From Laburnicola sp. R22_1 (Eukaryota > Ascomycota > Dothideomycetes > Pleosporales > Didymosphaeriaceae): 64,000 bases of DNA. A program made the position numbers and the translations under genes. The notes beneath the pieces are model-generated. The model made no database searches. It worked only from the letters and a program-made list of their open reading frames with translations, and had not been told where the DNA came from. This document shows, piece by piece, positions 1-12,904 of the stretch (position 1 is the stretch's first letter; each line of letters starts with the position of its first letter). Where the stretch lies: assembly GCA_014281115.1 (NCBI GenBank), contig JACONQ010000013.1:2470501-2534500 (forward strand). The letters are read 5' to 3'.

Positions 1-313
1 GTAAGCGCAAGGCCTTAAAAGCCTCTACTTAAGCTAATAAGTGTTAGAAACAACGTAGTGCTGGTGCAGCTGCTAAGGAGGCATTATAGGCTACATTAGC
101 TACCCTAGCTTTTACCACCCACTATGGCTGTAACATTAACCTTCTAAGTAAATTTAGATAGTACAAATTAATCGCATGCCTTTATTTACTACTCTACTAT
201 AAAATCTCGTAATAATAGCTATTATAGCTGTTGTAATACCCTTATTTTTAAAGTAGTGAGCGCGTTGTTCCTGGGTTGTTACGCGACGTGGGTTGTTACG
301 CGCATAGGCACAG
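1..313 (+). mobile_element. 3' end of a pogo/Fot1-type DNA transposon (cut by window edge)
   Basis: The stretch resembles the 3' tail of the element at 61091-63203: a lysine-rich coding tail, then CTTCTAAGTAAAT, then a terminal repeat. The terminal repeat carries GGGTTGTTACGCG twice, at 273 and 290 (17-bp period), and ends at a TA (314-315), the usual Tc1/mariner target. The coding part is broken by many transitions typical of RIP. The 5' part lies outside the window. Confidence 0.6.
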
Positions 314-682
314 TATTAGCTTGGCGTCTTTAATAAGCTTTTCTACTGCCTTAACTATATAAGTTAGGGAACTATCTATATGCCTTTAAATCCTCTACTT
401 AACTAGCGTTAATTGCGACCTAAGTTCTATACTATTTTACGGAGTTTGCGACTTCTATATACTATTACGAATAGTATAAAGTAGAGGCGTACGTAGGCGG
501 ATGTTAAGCTGCGATATTACAACTTCTAGGTTGTGGGGCACTAGGCCAGCACCTCGAAAGTCTCCTTTAATATTACTTTTAGTAATTAAAGTCTTAAAAG
601 CAGTAATAAAGCAAGATAGAAACTTAATTTTAGTAATATGCGTGATGTGGTTGCGCATTAGATTCTTGGCTTAGCGCCTATA

Positions 683-2798
683 ACGTGTTTGATTACGTAA
701 TGCACGCTATTACGTAATGCACACGCCCTACCAAAATCGCGAAATATTTAACCCATCATAACTCCACTAATATGGCTCTAATTAATAAGGCTCTTACAGC
801 AATTAAATTACTAAAACTAGAAGAACATTTTATATATATAGAAATCGCTAAAAGATTCGGGGTTAGCTAGTTAACTCTATTGCGGCGCGCGCATAATAAA
901 ACCTAATTAATGGCGCGTAAGCTTAAAAATTAATAAATACTTAACGCTACGTAGAAAGTAATGCTTGTACAGTATATTTAAGACTTCTTAGCGCGAGGGC
1001 TACCTCCTATAAGCCATATAATACGAAACTTCGCGTTAGAAATAGCTAGAAAATACGTTAGGACTTGCTGGCTGTTACGCTTTATTAAGCGCCACAAACT
1101 CGACTTAATATTGCGATAGACATCCGGCATTAACGCCTTACGCTGTAGAGCTAATTCGGCCTTTAAGTATGCGCTGTACTTTAAGCTATTAGCTAAAAAA
1201 ATCGAGCAATACAACGTTAACGCGCGCTATATTTATAATATAGATAAGAAGGGATTTCTTATTAGAATTCTCTCTAAATTAAAGCGCGTCTTTTCTCGCG
1301 AGTAATACGAGCGCGGGAAGTTTAAATTGATGCTCCAGGACAGTAATTACAAGTGGATAACTTTAATAGCCTATATTTGCGCCAACGGCTCTACCCTTAC
1401 GCCTGCCCTTATTTATTAGGCAGCCTCTGGCAACGTACAAGACACCTGGCTCTAGAATTTTAACCCTAAAATCCACAAGGCTTTTTTCACCTCCTCGCTC
1501 TCAGGATGGACTAATAATAATATTGGGCTCAGCTGGCTCAAATAGGTATTTAACCGCCAGACAAAGGCAAAGGCAAGGACGTTATACTGCCTCTTAATTA
1601 TTAATAGGCATGGATCTCACGTAACAAAGGATTTTATTAATTTCTGCGATGCTAATAAGATCCTACTAGCAATATTTCCGCCTTACAGCACTCATACGCT
1701 TTAGCCGCTAGATATGGGCGTCTTTGGGCCTCTCGCGAGCGCGTATAGCAATAGCCTCGCAAGCTTTATAGACGCCTGCTAGGGCCTCTCCAGCATCACA
1801 AAGAGGGACTTTTTTAGAATATTCTAGGCTGCCTAGAAGCGCGCGCTAACGTTAGCAATAGTCCTTAAGGCCTTTAAGGCTACTAGGATTGTGCCCTTAG
1901 ATCCTAACAGAATCCTTAAGCAATTTAAAACTCGCAAGCCTAAGCGCCCTAGCTTAAGCGAGAGCAGCACATTGGTCCTTAGCGCTAGCGACTGGCGTAA
2001 AATCGAGCGCTTATTACGTTAAGTTATTAAAGATATTTACAAGTCTTAGGCTGCCAAACTCTTTTGTATACTCTACTTAATTTTAGCGAAAAATTAGATC
2101 CTTAGGCATAAAAATACTTAGCTTAAAGAGGCCCTTGTTAACAAGCATAAGCGCCGCTAGTGGGATAAGACCCTAGCGCTTAAGACGCTAGAGGATTACA
2201 ATAGTGGCGCGATTTTCTAGTTACTAGCTAAGGTCCAGAGGACTTGCAACTGGCAGGCACAAAAGGACGCAGAGGAGAAGGAGATACAGCTTTAAAAGGA
2301 CATCCAGGCCCAGCTTAGAGAGTAGAGCAAGCTTAAAAAGCAAGCCCTCTGCAATAGCGATACTTTAAAAAGGCTTAGGCTTAAGCAAAGCGCACTCGCG
2401 AGCGCGAGCTAAAGGCTATTAAAGCTTAAGAAAAGCGAGAGGCCCGCGCAATTAAAAAACAACTCCGCGACGAGCTTAAAGCTTTCCAAAAGGGTAATTA
2501 ACGTAGCCTTAAGCCTCTAGCAAAAAATCTAAAAGATATTAAGCTTGTACAGCCTGAGTTATAGCCTGTTAAAGTTAACAAGCCCGAGATGCCTAAGATC
2601 GCGCCCACGACGCGCCCACGTTAAATACGCCTCCCAGAGCGCTATAGGTAGCTAATAGAAGGGCTGTATTTGTTAAATAAGTTCTTCCAATTATTACTCT
2701 AGAAAATCCGACGATTTTATAATATATACAAGCTATATAGCTTTAAGTTATAGATGGGCAGAAATTGCCAAAAACGTGCATTACGTAATTAAATACGT
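683..2798 (+). mobile_element. pogo/Fot1-type element, family A copy 1 (RIP-mutated)
   Basis: The left end begins ACGTGTTTGATTACG after TA at 681-682. The right end finishes ...AAATACGT before TA at 2799-2800. It is collinear with the well-preserved copy at 41900-44031, and nearly all differences are C/T or G/A. Its right terminal repeat is exactly 17 bp shorter than that of the other copy, lacking one of the two repeat units. It is inserted in the transposase gene of the element at 316-3934. Confidence 0.9.
772..2651 (+). pseudogene. Family A pogo-type transposase pseudogene
   Basis: The start codon and the terminal ARG-stop (2649-2651) are retained. The interval is 1880 bp against 1881 bp in the copy at 41987-43867, so there is a net one-base loss. 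Many in-frame TAG/TAA codons stand where the other copy has CAG/CAA. The catalytic block is readable around 1235-1700 (first Asp changed to a TAGATAAG context, D-to-N changes at the second). It is non-functional. It is useful mainly as the mutated partner for measuring RIP in the other copy. Confidence 0.9.
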
Positions 2799-3936
2799 TA
2801 CGCCTTCTTTAACAGCGTAAAACAACCCACGTTAAGAGGTGCGATAAATGTGAAGGCATATAGAGAGTAATAATATTACTCTTTTTACAGTAATCCTAGA
2901 ATTTAAGCGAGTTGTGACTTTTATAGCTATAAATAATAAGCAAACGTACTTTACTAGTAGTACGCCTCTTTGTATACTTATTAAAGTACTTTAGCCATTA
3001 CAGACTAAGCTTATTTATTGTCTAGCCATTTTCAGAGACTGCAATAACCTAATTATAAGGTAGATCCTTCTCCTTATACTAGACAGAGAGGTGGTGCTTG
3101 CCCCCAAAGATAATAAAGGGTGGGATCCACCACCCCATTGCGTTAATGCCTTGGATAACTATTATTCACTCCTTATAGCCCTGCTATACCTACTTTGGCC
3201 ATCCTTAACGCTTAGAGCCTATAACTACCACTCTAGTTAATATTATGCCTATTATAAAGCTAGACTTGTCAAAATTATAGGTATTCTTATTTAGGATACT
3301 ATACTTAGCCTTTATATTCTCTACAAGCCGGAACTAGTCTTGTATTACCTTAGGATCCTCCTAGAGGGCTCTCTTATAGTCGTACTTTTGATTAAACTTA
3401 ACTTAAAGCTTTAGCTAGCGCTTAACAAAGTTATAAGGTCACCTCTGGCCAATTGGCTTATAGTAGCGTGTAGCCAGTAAAGAATCAGCCATATCTTTTA
3501 TGGCATTAAGCTGGGGCGGAAATCCTCGCGCGTCTAGGTTAAGTATATGCTGCACAATTACCTGCTCCTCTCTTATAGTAAGTCTTAGTTTATTAGGTGT
3601 GTAGTCGCATCTAAATATCTTTCTAGCGCGTTAGTTGCTAAGTGTACTTTAAGAGACGTTATAGAGGGCTACAGCGCATCGCTAAGAAAGTGTCGCGTCT
3701 TATTTAATAGCCTAGATTGCAAGCTATATACGCGCTTCTTTTAACACTAGTAGTTTATTATGTGGTTAAGGCATTATGTTATACTATTGCTAATAGTACG
3801 TTTTGGTGGGGTCTTAGCAAAGTAATTAACTCGATAAAATAATCGACTCGAGTGCAAAGTACGTTATAAGGTGTTGAAGTTTGAATTTTATCTAGGGTTT
3901 TAGTGTTTAGCGGGCGTTGCGCGTCCGTGCACGGTA

Positions 3937-5627
3937 GCCCTCTGCTTTGCGCGCGCATCTCTAGCAGCTGCTTAAGCAATACGCCTCTCCTAGAGAAGTC
4001 TTGCCTTAAGCTGCTAGCTGGCCCGACAAGCCTCTACTTGCTTACTTTTTTAAAGCTGTTTTTGCTAATCCTTTATATCTTTTTAGTGTTAACAATCGCG
4101 GGCCCGCTGCACGCTATAAGGTGACCAGAAAACAGCTTCACTATAATACTTATCTGGCCAATTAAGAGGTAAAGGCCTGCCTTGCTTTGAGCGCTTTTTC
4201 TGTATTAATAGGGCCTCGCGGAGGCCATTGTTTTTATGCTCCAAAAGCTATTTCTGTACAGAGATATAGTGTATAGTTTAACTAAGCTTCTTAGCCTTAT
4301 TATCTCCGTCTGTATCCATAGTGGCCCTTAGTAGCCTATCGATCTTTCTCTAATCTGAAGCACTGAGTACTGAGGTTGAGCTTTCTTATGATCCTTGCTT
4401 AGATAGTTAAGACTAATCAAATCTATTAAGTATAGTTATTAGATTGAGCGGAGAGATGCCTATAGCGTTAAAGGCCCAGAGGATTAATAGCTGTCTTATT
4501 ATATTAACCCAGGCCTACTAGAATAGGCTAAAGAAATCTCTCTTAGCAATTAAGGCTAGTCTCTGGCTATTATTTATAAAGGCTAATAGCTCGTTTAAAT
4601 ATACTATTAATAGAGGCTTAAAGACGTAGACATTAAGAGTCTGCAACGTATACGTAGAATAAGGCGAATATATGGCTAGTAGGATTCTATTATAATTATA
4701 AAAGTTAATAAAGTCTATTATAATATAAGATCTATAGCCATTAAGAATTAATAGCCAATATAATTATTTAGATTTTAGCTTTGTAAGCTAATTAAACACC
4801 TATTATAGTTATATAAGGCCGATCTAATTATTGCTCTAGCCAGATTCTAATATCGTAATAAAGGCCTAATAGTATTTAGAATTATTATCCTTGGCCCAGC
4901 TTAATTATATGTTAATAGAGCTAGCCTAATAGATAAGACCTAGCATATACAAGCTATAATTAATATTTACTTATAGCTACTATTTTATATTACTTACCTT
5001 ATAGCCTTAGCCTCGTATAGAGGCCTATTAAAGATTCTCTTAGAGTAGGAGGTAATACTAAGCAGGAAGCCTTTCTTATCCATATTATACGTATCTTGAG
5101 CCTCGATCTAATATTATTCGATCTTACGCTATCAGAGCTTAAAGTAGAGCTTATATTCAGCTAGAGAATTAGCTTTATGGCAATTATTATTAATACTAGC
5201 TATTTATTAAGATATTAAGAATTCCTTATTTCGCCGTACAAAGCGATTAATCTAGAATATTAAGATCTACTTTTTGGCTATATATAAAGCAAAGCTCTAT
5301 ATTATCTATCTTATAGGAGGAAGGCCACGTTTAGTAAGCTATTTAATATATTATAGAAGCTCTACTTCTTATTATTAGCTAATATTTTAACGCGCGGAGT
5401 TAGTAGCTACACCTACTTATGTAACGCCTTAGTGCTAACGCGTTAGTGTAGAAGTCACAACACTATAATTCTTTGCAACCTATCTATATAAAAAAGATTC
5501 TCCTAACTCTTACGATTTAATTACTGCTATCGTAGCCTTAATTAAATTCATATTAGTGGAGATATAGCGCGTTACAGTTAGAGTGTTATATAGCGGGGTG
5601 TTGCATAGAGTAACGCGTTGCACAGAC
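3937..5627 (-). mobile_element. Decayed pogo/Fot1-type element P (B/M/C group), boundaries partly resolved
   Basis: The right end is defined by GTTGCA at 5600 and 5617 (17-bp period) and finishes at 5627 before TA (5628-5629). A start codon lies on the minus strand at 5549-5551 in the context shared by the group (AATATGG-like followed by a box near GTGGAG). The block around 4440-4560 matches 40640-40770 of the element at 39784-41897. The left boundary is uncertain; 3980-4130 could be its lysine-rich C-terminal tail. Confidence 0.6.
4130..5551 (-). pseudogene. pogo-type transposase pseudogene (element P)
   Basis: The minus strand retains the order seen in the better copies: N-terminal helix-turn-helix region, a YNMDKKGF-like block near 5070-5090 (TCTTATCC ATATTATA on the plus strand), the second catalytic region near 4720-4760, and the RVL..L block near 4440. 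Stop codons are frequent and there is no open frame longer than a few dozen codons. The gene is dead by RIP. I assign it to the same group as 37700-39781 and 39784-41897 from the shared C-terminal region. Confidence 0.6.
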
Positions 5628-5659
5628 TACTAAGCTAGAGTATATCTAGTTCCCCTATA

Positions 5660-7110
5660 GTTAATATAGTAGTATTGTGTTAAGGGGCCTCCCTTAGTGT
5701 TACCTCTACCCTGCGCCCTTTTAGATAATTTTGCTCTAATAGAGGGACTCCTAGCTACTAAATCTGCTCTCTAGCTAAAGTTAAGTACTCTACTATACTA
5801 GAAACGCTTTCTTTTACGCGATTTTCGCTTAGTAAGTAGCTCTATCTACTTCTAAGGTTTAGCGAGTTAGCCTATTATAAGTATACCTTAGTAAGCTAGA
5901 CTTTTAGCACCCTTTATAAGCTATGCAAGCCTTATAGTAATAGTAATTAGTAATTTCTTTATAGATTCTATTACTAGCTTAGTCTGTAATAAGAGTTTAA
6001 TAGCGTTTTTTAGTATTTTTAATTACTAGGGCTTATTTAGTATAGATAGTCCTAGTGGGATATAAAGTTACATATTAAGGCAATTTACTACTACTAACGC
6101 ATCTAAAGGAATAAGTCTAGAGGCCTTAAAGGCTTTCCTATAATTCTCTAATATGAATATATTAAAAAACATATTGTAAAAGGCTAGTAGAAAGCCCTTT
6201 TAATTAATATAAAAGACGCGTTAGCGTGCTAAGTCTTATATATACTAGGAGTACTTTAGCTTTAGTAGTATAAAATAGACTATATTAAGCGGCTGCAAAA
6301 TATAAGATAAGTGCGCTGGCATATAGAGAGTTAGAATTCTCTATTCTAGATAGTAATTCTTAAAATCTTAGAATTAGTAGCTTTTATAGCTATCTAGAAT
6401 AAGTACCCTCTATAATCCTACTATACGCGGCCTTGTATACGCGTTAAAGTACTTTAACTACGCAACTCTAAGCTTATTATTAGTTTAGCCAGTCTTAGAG
6501 ACTAAAAGTTTCTAATTATAAAGAATACTAGTCTCCTTATACTACGCTAAAATATAGACTTGCCCTTTATAGATAATAAAGGGTAAAACAGCATACCTAA
6601 TAGCGCAAATGCTCTAGATTACTATAACCTACTTGCGGTTGCCTAGCTAGACAAGATTAGATTAAGAACGTTTTTCTAAGCCTATTACAATCTTTATTAA
6701 GCTAATAACTTCTATCTAAAAGCCAGTCTTATTAAAGTTATAGACGTCTTAATTCTACATCCTATACTTAGCTTTTATCTTCTCTATAAGCTATAACCAC
6801 GCATTTATTACCTCTGGATTCTTCTATTATATCCTCTATTAGTTCTTTGCTTAATTAAAGGCTATTTTAAGCTTAGATACACGCTTTACAAAGCGTTAAG
6901 CCTAGCATTTACCTATAGGGTTTCTGTGCCGCATAGCTAGTAGTTTATTAGCCATATCCTCTACTTTATTTAGCTAGGATGTAAATCCTCGCAAGTTTAG
7001 GTTCAGTATATATTAGATAAGCGTCTCCTCTTTAGTTATAGTAAGCTTCGCCATATTAGCGCGGTTATTTGCTTAGGCAGCAATTCTGTTATATTAGTAG
7101 GTTACTATAG
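5660..7110 (-). pseudogene. pogo-type transposase pseudogene Q (E group)
   Basis: Translation of the minus strand, ignoring stops, gives KLTITKEETLI..ILNLNL, then VYNFNKTGF (first catalytic block, about 6720-6740), then a VLPFIIYKGQ block near 6570-6600. All are diagnostic of the group represented by 19738-21387 and 30746-32460. The right terminal repeat is visible at 7283-7312, with CTCGCTAAT and CTTGCTAAT 17 bp apart. The left end was not resolved. Heavily RIP-mutated. Confidence 0.65.
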
Positions 7111-7306
7111 TTTTTAGAACGTTATACGTGTTAGTGGTACATTATAGGCTTAAAAATTTTTTATTCTAATAGGCCTAAAGGGTAAGCTTAATTCTACTTT
7201 CTTTATTAGATAATAACGCGTTGCGTTATTAAGATATAATAAGTTATTATAAGGTATTGTAATCTTAGTAAAAACTAACCCGCTCGCTAATTTGACCCAC
7301 TTGCTA

Positions 7307-9430
7307 ATAGGATACGTTACTCTTTTTAATTATATTATTTAAGATAAAAGCCTTTATTATTCTATTTCTAAGTAGTGAATTAATAATATATATATTTATA
7401 TAAATATAAAATTATTAAAAATGGTATTATATAACTATAGAGAAGTAAGGTTGGCTTATTAAATACCTTTTTAATCGTTTTTTTAGTTTAAGATTAAAGC
7501 ATATTAATATAGAAAGTTATATATACTATGTATAGCCCCTAATTCTAATTAAAAACTAATCTTAAATATTTAATAATATAATAATAGTTTAAACTTTAAA
7601 CTTACTTATACCTTATCTATACTCTATAAGCTCTTAACCTATATGAGATTTACTTATAGCGTACATAGTATACCTAGCTTATTACTACTACTATTATTAG
7701 TTATTTACACTTATGCGCTAAATAAGTTAACTTAATAGTAATAATAGCTAAGCGAATTTTATAAATTTATGCAACGCTTTTATTATACTAAAGCTTATTA
7801 ATAAATACTTACCCTTCTAGTCAAGAGTATAAACTGCCTCTACTTATTTAGTTTTTAAGTGGCCCTATTGCGTTTAATTACTACGTTTGTTTATTGTATT
7901 ATAGCGTCTATATAATATTATATATAAGTACTAAGCCTTAGAACTAGAGCGCGTAAAAGTTTTTCTAACGCCTTCCCTAGCTTTTAAGACAACCTATAAT
8001 AATAATACCTTGCCTACCTACTACGTTACTAGATAATTGATACTACCTTATAACCTTTTACTATATTACTAGATAATTAATTACTTAGAACCTCTAGATA
8101 CACACTTTACTACTACTATAATATATAATAAATTACACGCGCGCTCTTTACTTCTAACACTAAATATTACTCTATATCTAGCTATTACTCTATCTATCTT
8201 TTATAGAAATTCTATAAGTGTGTTCCTATATATGCCTAACACTTCTTGTAGCTATTCTATATAGATTCTACTTAGGTAATTATACTATACCTTCTTTAGG
8301 TTATATAGTCTTACTTTATTCTTTTAGAGCTTTTTATAACCTTTGCCTATACTCTTCTATTACCTTTAAAACTATATCTAATAACTCTTATTAATATAGT
8401 TAAGTATAAGATAACTAAACTAGTAGAGAGTAAGTTATAAGTTAAATTCTATATAGGTAGTCCCTATATACTTATTAATATAGTAGAACTCTAATAAACT
8501 AACTAGAAAACTAGCTAAGGCAATTTATTTGCCGCACTACTTATATTCTGCCACTATATAGTTAGTAATATTAGGCGTTTAACCTTTGCAATACTAATTC
8601 TAGCTAGCTATATTATTATTATCTTTCTTATTATACACATATAGATGTATAACTACCTACCTAGTAGTAATAGTATTATTAGAGTAAGAGATAGTTATAG
8701 GAATAGCTATACTAAATTATAACCTTAAGGTCTTATATAATAATTAAATATACTATGTGTATAAAATTAAATAAAGATTTAATCTATATTTAGTTACGAA
8801 TTTTTTTATTGTATATGTAGGCAACTATATTATATTATAATTATTAACTTTAGTATCTATAGATTATAGTATACTATAATTAACTACCTTATTAGTATAA
8901 GGGGCTAATTTGCACGTGCTAATAAATAGTCCCTAACCTATCTTACTACTTTACTTTTTTAATACGTTTTTAGCACACCTATAGCTTTTTCTTATAGTGT
9001 TATATAATATACTAAAAGGTCTATAATATTTTTCTTCTTGATTAATAAACACTTTATTTTCTACCTTTTACCTCCCCTTTTAGATTTAGTTACTAATAAG
9101 AAGTAATTATATTTACTAGAGTAGAAATTTAATCTTATAGTTCTTTATAAACTAGATAAATTGCTAACCTAACTAGTATACTAAAACTATCTTATAAATA
9201 GTTAAGTATATCTACCCCTTACACTAGATAATTATCTAATAAATAAAATAAAACTCTAGCGTAGTTATCTTAATAATAGTATTATGTGGCGTTAAATTAA
9301 CTACCTAGGGGTAGCACGACAAAGGCTTTCATCTCAAATAACATAACAAAAAAAGCAGAGCCCCCTGCTTAGTAATTAAAAAGAGCGTGAAAAAGGTAAT
9401 TACAATAAAAAGATAATAGTATTATAAATT
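7307..9430. repeat. AT-rich repeat mosaic: H fragment (minus), G copy, R-type terminal sequences
   Basis: No gene is recognisable. 7450-7800 is the reverse complement of part of repeat H (compare 17700-18370). 7808-9045 is a copy of repeat G (compare 16300-17240 and 18440-18668). 9292-9405 is a copy of the R sequence (contains AAAGCAGAGCCCCCTGCTTA). A shortened inverted R copy lies at 7307-7390. Nearly all C and G have been lost, as expected of ancient RIP. Confidence 0.7.
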
Positions 9431-9439
9431 TTTAGTGTA

Positions 9440-9945
9440 TACTTTTTAGTGTTAGCGAGTATATTAGTGTTAGATAATTTACGGTTAATACTTAAGTAGA
9501 TAGTAGGGCGTAAAGAGATAAAGATAGTAATAGAAGCTTTATTAAGGACAACTTTAATATAGTAATAAAGTAATAGTATATTTAGTATATATTACTCTTA
9601 TACTACTTATAAGAAATAGTATATATCTATTAATATATTAACTTATATTATTTGTAATAATTAGGATAGTAAAAAAAGAGAGAATAACTTATAGTGTAGT
9701 AGCGCTAAAGCTATTTTATCTCTCTTCTACTAAAGTTCTAAGTAGCTCTTTATGAAAATTTTACTTATAGAAGCCTTACGCTAATACTACTAAGCTCGCT
9801 CAGTAATTTAAACACGCTTTTTTATAATTACCTTTTTACGCCCTTTTTAATTACTAAGCAGAGGGCTTTGCTTTTTTATTATATTATTTAATATAAAAGC
9901 CTTTATTGTCCAACCCCTAGATAGATAATTTAAGCTATATAGAAT
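9440..9945 (-). repeat. Repeat H, 5' part, minus strand
   Basis: The reverse complement matches 17258-17700 in order: R sequence, then AAATTACT.AGCGAGCTTAG, then the AATATAAGTTAATATATTAAT block, then the CCTTAATAAA.CTTCTATTA block. It begins with an R unit at 9802-9945. I find no conserved protein domain in it. Confidence 0.6.
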
Positions 9946-10004
9946 TAAATTAATCATTTTAAAATAAAATAATAAACACTTTTCTTATAAACACAATTCT
10001 TTTT

Positions 10005-10110
10005 AATAATTATAATTTTATGCTCTTTTTAATTACTAAGTATAGGGCTCTACTTTATATATTATATTATTTAAAATAAAAGCTTTATTATTCTATCTCT
10101 AGATAACTTA
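10005..10110 (-). repeat. Isolated R terminal sequence
   Basis: An inverted copy of the roughly 110-bp R unit found at 9292-9405 and 17258-17390, recognised from CTCTTTTTAATTACTAAG and the AAAATAAAAGCTTTATTATTC block. Confidence 0.55.
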
Positions 10111-11262
10111 GTTAATTTAATAATATATTAAAGATCTTTATTATATAGAGATTCTAATTAAGGTCGAGTCCGTACTATATATAAAAGAGAAGTAAAATAA
10201 AAGGCACTATAACCTAGTATCTAGTATATAGTAGTAGTAATAAAGTATATACTAAATAATACTAATTTTATTATTAATATTCTCTATAATAGTATTAATA
10301 ATAGTAGTTAATAAATAGTCTACTATTTAGCATAACTAAGTTCTATATTATCTCTTAACTAGTAGACTACTAGAAAGCTATAATAGACCGCAGAGTTATA
10401 ACTATAAAAGTAGTATAGGTAATAGAATACTTAACTATAGTTTAGTTATTGCGCTTATAACTTAGTAGTAGCGTAACTATAGTTTGCTATACGCATAGCA
10501 TATAAAGTCTACCTTTTATAATATTAGTAATACCTAGTATACTAAATCTTTATTTTTAATATATAACTACTACTACTATCTTTTAAATCTAGCTCTTTAT
10601 CTATTATATTCGGCAACTTAATAACTTTCTAGTTTTAACCTAATATTATATCTAATTCTAACTCTTATACTATTACCTATAGTATTATAGCTATTATTAA
10701 ATTTAGCTAGAGTATAGATAACTAGCTAGGCAAAGTTAAAGATAATTTCTAAAGATTTATTAATCTTATAAGACTAGAAAAACTATTAGAAAGTCCTTTA
10801 AATCTTATTTTTAAAGTACCTATGCCTCTCTAGTAATACCCTAAAGCCACTTTACCACATCTTATATCTTTAGATTCTAAAATATAGGGTACTTCTTTAG
10901 TACTTAAATATTAGTAAAGAGAATATAGCCTTCATAACGCAATAATAGTATAATACTAAGGCTCTATTATAAAAGCTTTATAATAACAATTATAAGTGGA
11001 GTGAAGAAGAGAAATATTTTTTAAAAATATATATAGAGCTAGAGGCGTAATAGTAGCGTAAGAAGCTTATTAAGGTAGTAGCAATTATCTAGAGTACCAT
11101 AATAGCTATAAGTAATAAGAGTAAGAGTAAAAGTAAGTAGTAGTAGTAAGAGTATAGAGAAGATAGGTAGTAGTAGTAAGATTCTAGAGAGTAGTATATA
11201 ACTTACTAGTTGCGAGAGAAGGTTTACTATAGAAGAGAGTTAATAAAATAGTTAGATTAGTT
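10111..11262. other. AT-rich stretch without recognisable gene
   Basis: Extremely AT-rich with stops in all frames. I saw no terminal repeats or conserved protein blocks. It is most likely old RIP-degraded repeat. Confidence 0.5.
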
Positions 11263-11263
11263 A

Positions 11264-11614
<351 letters not shown>

Positions 11615-11629
11615 TTATTATTATATTTT

Positions 11630-12000
11630 TATTATACACGTATAGATATATAACTACTTATCTAGTAGTAATAGTACTATTAGGGCAAAGAATAGCTATG
11701 CTAGATTATAACCTTAAGGTCTCTCGCTTATATAATAATTAAATATATTATATAGTAGATAGATAAATACTTAATCTTTAGTTGCAGATTTTATATTATA
11801 TGCGCGTAGGTAACTACGCGTTATATTATTAACTACCTCTAGTATAAGGGACTAATTTATATATGCTAATAAATAGTTATAATAAATAGTCTTTAGTCTA
11901 ATCTATCTTTAAACTGCTTTACCTTTTTTAATATTTTTTAGTACACCTATAGCTTCTTCTTATAGTGTTATACTATATACTAAAAGGTCTATAATATTTC
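11630..12000 (+). repeat. 3' part of repeat G
   Basis: Collinear with 8630-9045 and 18440-18668, ending in AGGTCTATAATATTTC. It is cut at its 3' end by the insertion at 12001-12180. Confidence 0.65.
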
Positions 12001-12180
12001 TGTAAGATAGTGGAGATTACAGTAATTCATAGTGATATGGGTTGACTATGAGAAAAGAGGTGTCTTATTACTATGGAGGACCGAGGGCCTGAAGATGTAT
12101 GGGTGAGGCTAGGCATAAGATTATTTCGGCCGAGATTATGTGACTAAGGACCGACCATACAGCCATGCGGCAGTCTTATA
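12001..12180. mobile_element. Solo-LTR-like insertion (180 bp) with 5-bp target duplication
   Basis: A 180-bp stretch starting TGTAAGATAG and ending GCAGTCTTATA is flanked on both sides by ATTTC (11996-12000 and 12181-12185). It is clearly less AT-rich than its surroundings and retains CGGCC and CCATGCGG, so it entered after most RIP had acted here or escaped it. TG start, near-CA end and 5-bp duplication suggest a solo LTR. No matching LTR elsewhere in the window. Confidence 0.6.
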
Positions 12181-12185
12181 ATTTC

Positions 12186-12890
12186 TCTTCCCAATACCTT
12201 ACTATCTATCTAGGCATTATTATTATTCCTAAAGAATTACTTACTATTACTAAAAAGTATACGCTAAAGATTTGTACTACTACTATTAAAGCGGCTATTA
12301 AAGTAACTACGCTAGAGTTCTATTCTATTTATAAGCTTATCTAGCGTAATAAAGAGGTATATTTAACTATTTATAAGGCTATTCTAATATACTAGGTAGG
12401 CTAGCAGCTAGTTAGTTTATAAAGAATAGTAAGACTATATTTCTACTCTAGTAAACATAATTACTCCTTATTAGTATTAGAATTATCTAGTAGGGAACGC
12501 AAAAAAAGAATAATAAGGTATTTATTAATAAGCTATATAGTAGTAAGAGTATTATATAGATTTATAAGATCCTCCTAACTATTATTACTATTAAGTTAGC
12601 TTATCTAGCGCGCGAGCGTAGATAACTAATAATAGTAGTAGTAATAAGCTAGGTGTGCTCTATATAGTGTAAGTAAATCTTATATTAGAACTAGAAGCTT
12701 ATAGGTATTAGAGGATATAAGTAAGTTTAAACTATTATTACGTTATTAAGATATTTAAGATTAGTCTTTAATTAGAATTAGGTGCTATATATAGTAGTAT
12801 ATAATAATCTTCTATCTTAATCTACTTTAGCTTATACTAAAAAAGGTTAAAAAAGATATTTAGTAAGCCGACGTATATATATATATATAA
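12186..12890 (+). repeat. Repeat H, 3' part
   Basis: Collinear with 17700-18390, ending in ..GTAAGCCGA (compare GGCAAGCCGA at 18382). It is strongly mutated and no coding function was recognised. Confidence 0.6.
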
Positions 12891-12904
12891 TAAGTAGAGT
12901 TTTT

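Larger units (their letters stand above)
316..3760 (-). pseudogene. pogo-type transposase pseudogene (E group), interrupted
   Basis: Recognisable blocks on the minus strand include an N-terminal CENP-B-type helix-turn-helix part near 3550-3650 (...EEQVI..ILNLDARGFPP), the motif before the third catalytic Asp around 2830-2880 (LYMPSHLSHLL), and the downstream PHNLEVVI block around 510-560, shared with 20870-20890. Stops and frameshifts are scattered throughout, and the gene is dead. It would be a DD35D cut-and-paste transposase acting in the nucleus. The element at 683-2798 sits between LKKA and YRR. The alternative reading as a host gene is excluded by the matching copies at 5660-7110, 19738-21387 and 30746-32460. 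Confidence 0.75.
316..3934 (-). mobile_element. Decayed pogo/Fot1-type element of the E group, split by the element at 683-2798
   Basis: Read on the minus strand, a transposase runs from about 3750 down to 2801, is interrupted by a complete element, and resumes from 682 to 316. Removing the insert plus one TA rejoins the reading frame across the conserved LDVGCF..LKKAYRR block, so the insertion site is exact. The right end near 3934 carries GCGGGCGTTGCGCG and is followed by TA (3935-3936). The same end sequence recurs at 63908. The left end abuts the TA at 314-315 and may be truncated. Confidence 0.7.

Noticed and set aside
3850..4125. Insertion flanked by GTTATAAGGTG and GCTATAAGGTG
   Set aside because: The similarity is too short and the segment is explained by the abutting ends of two pogo-type elements.
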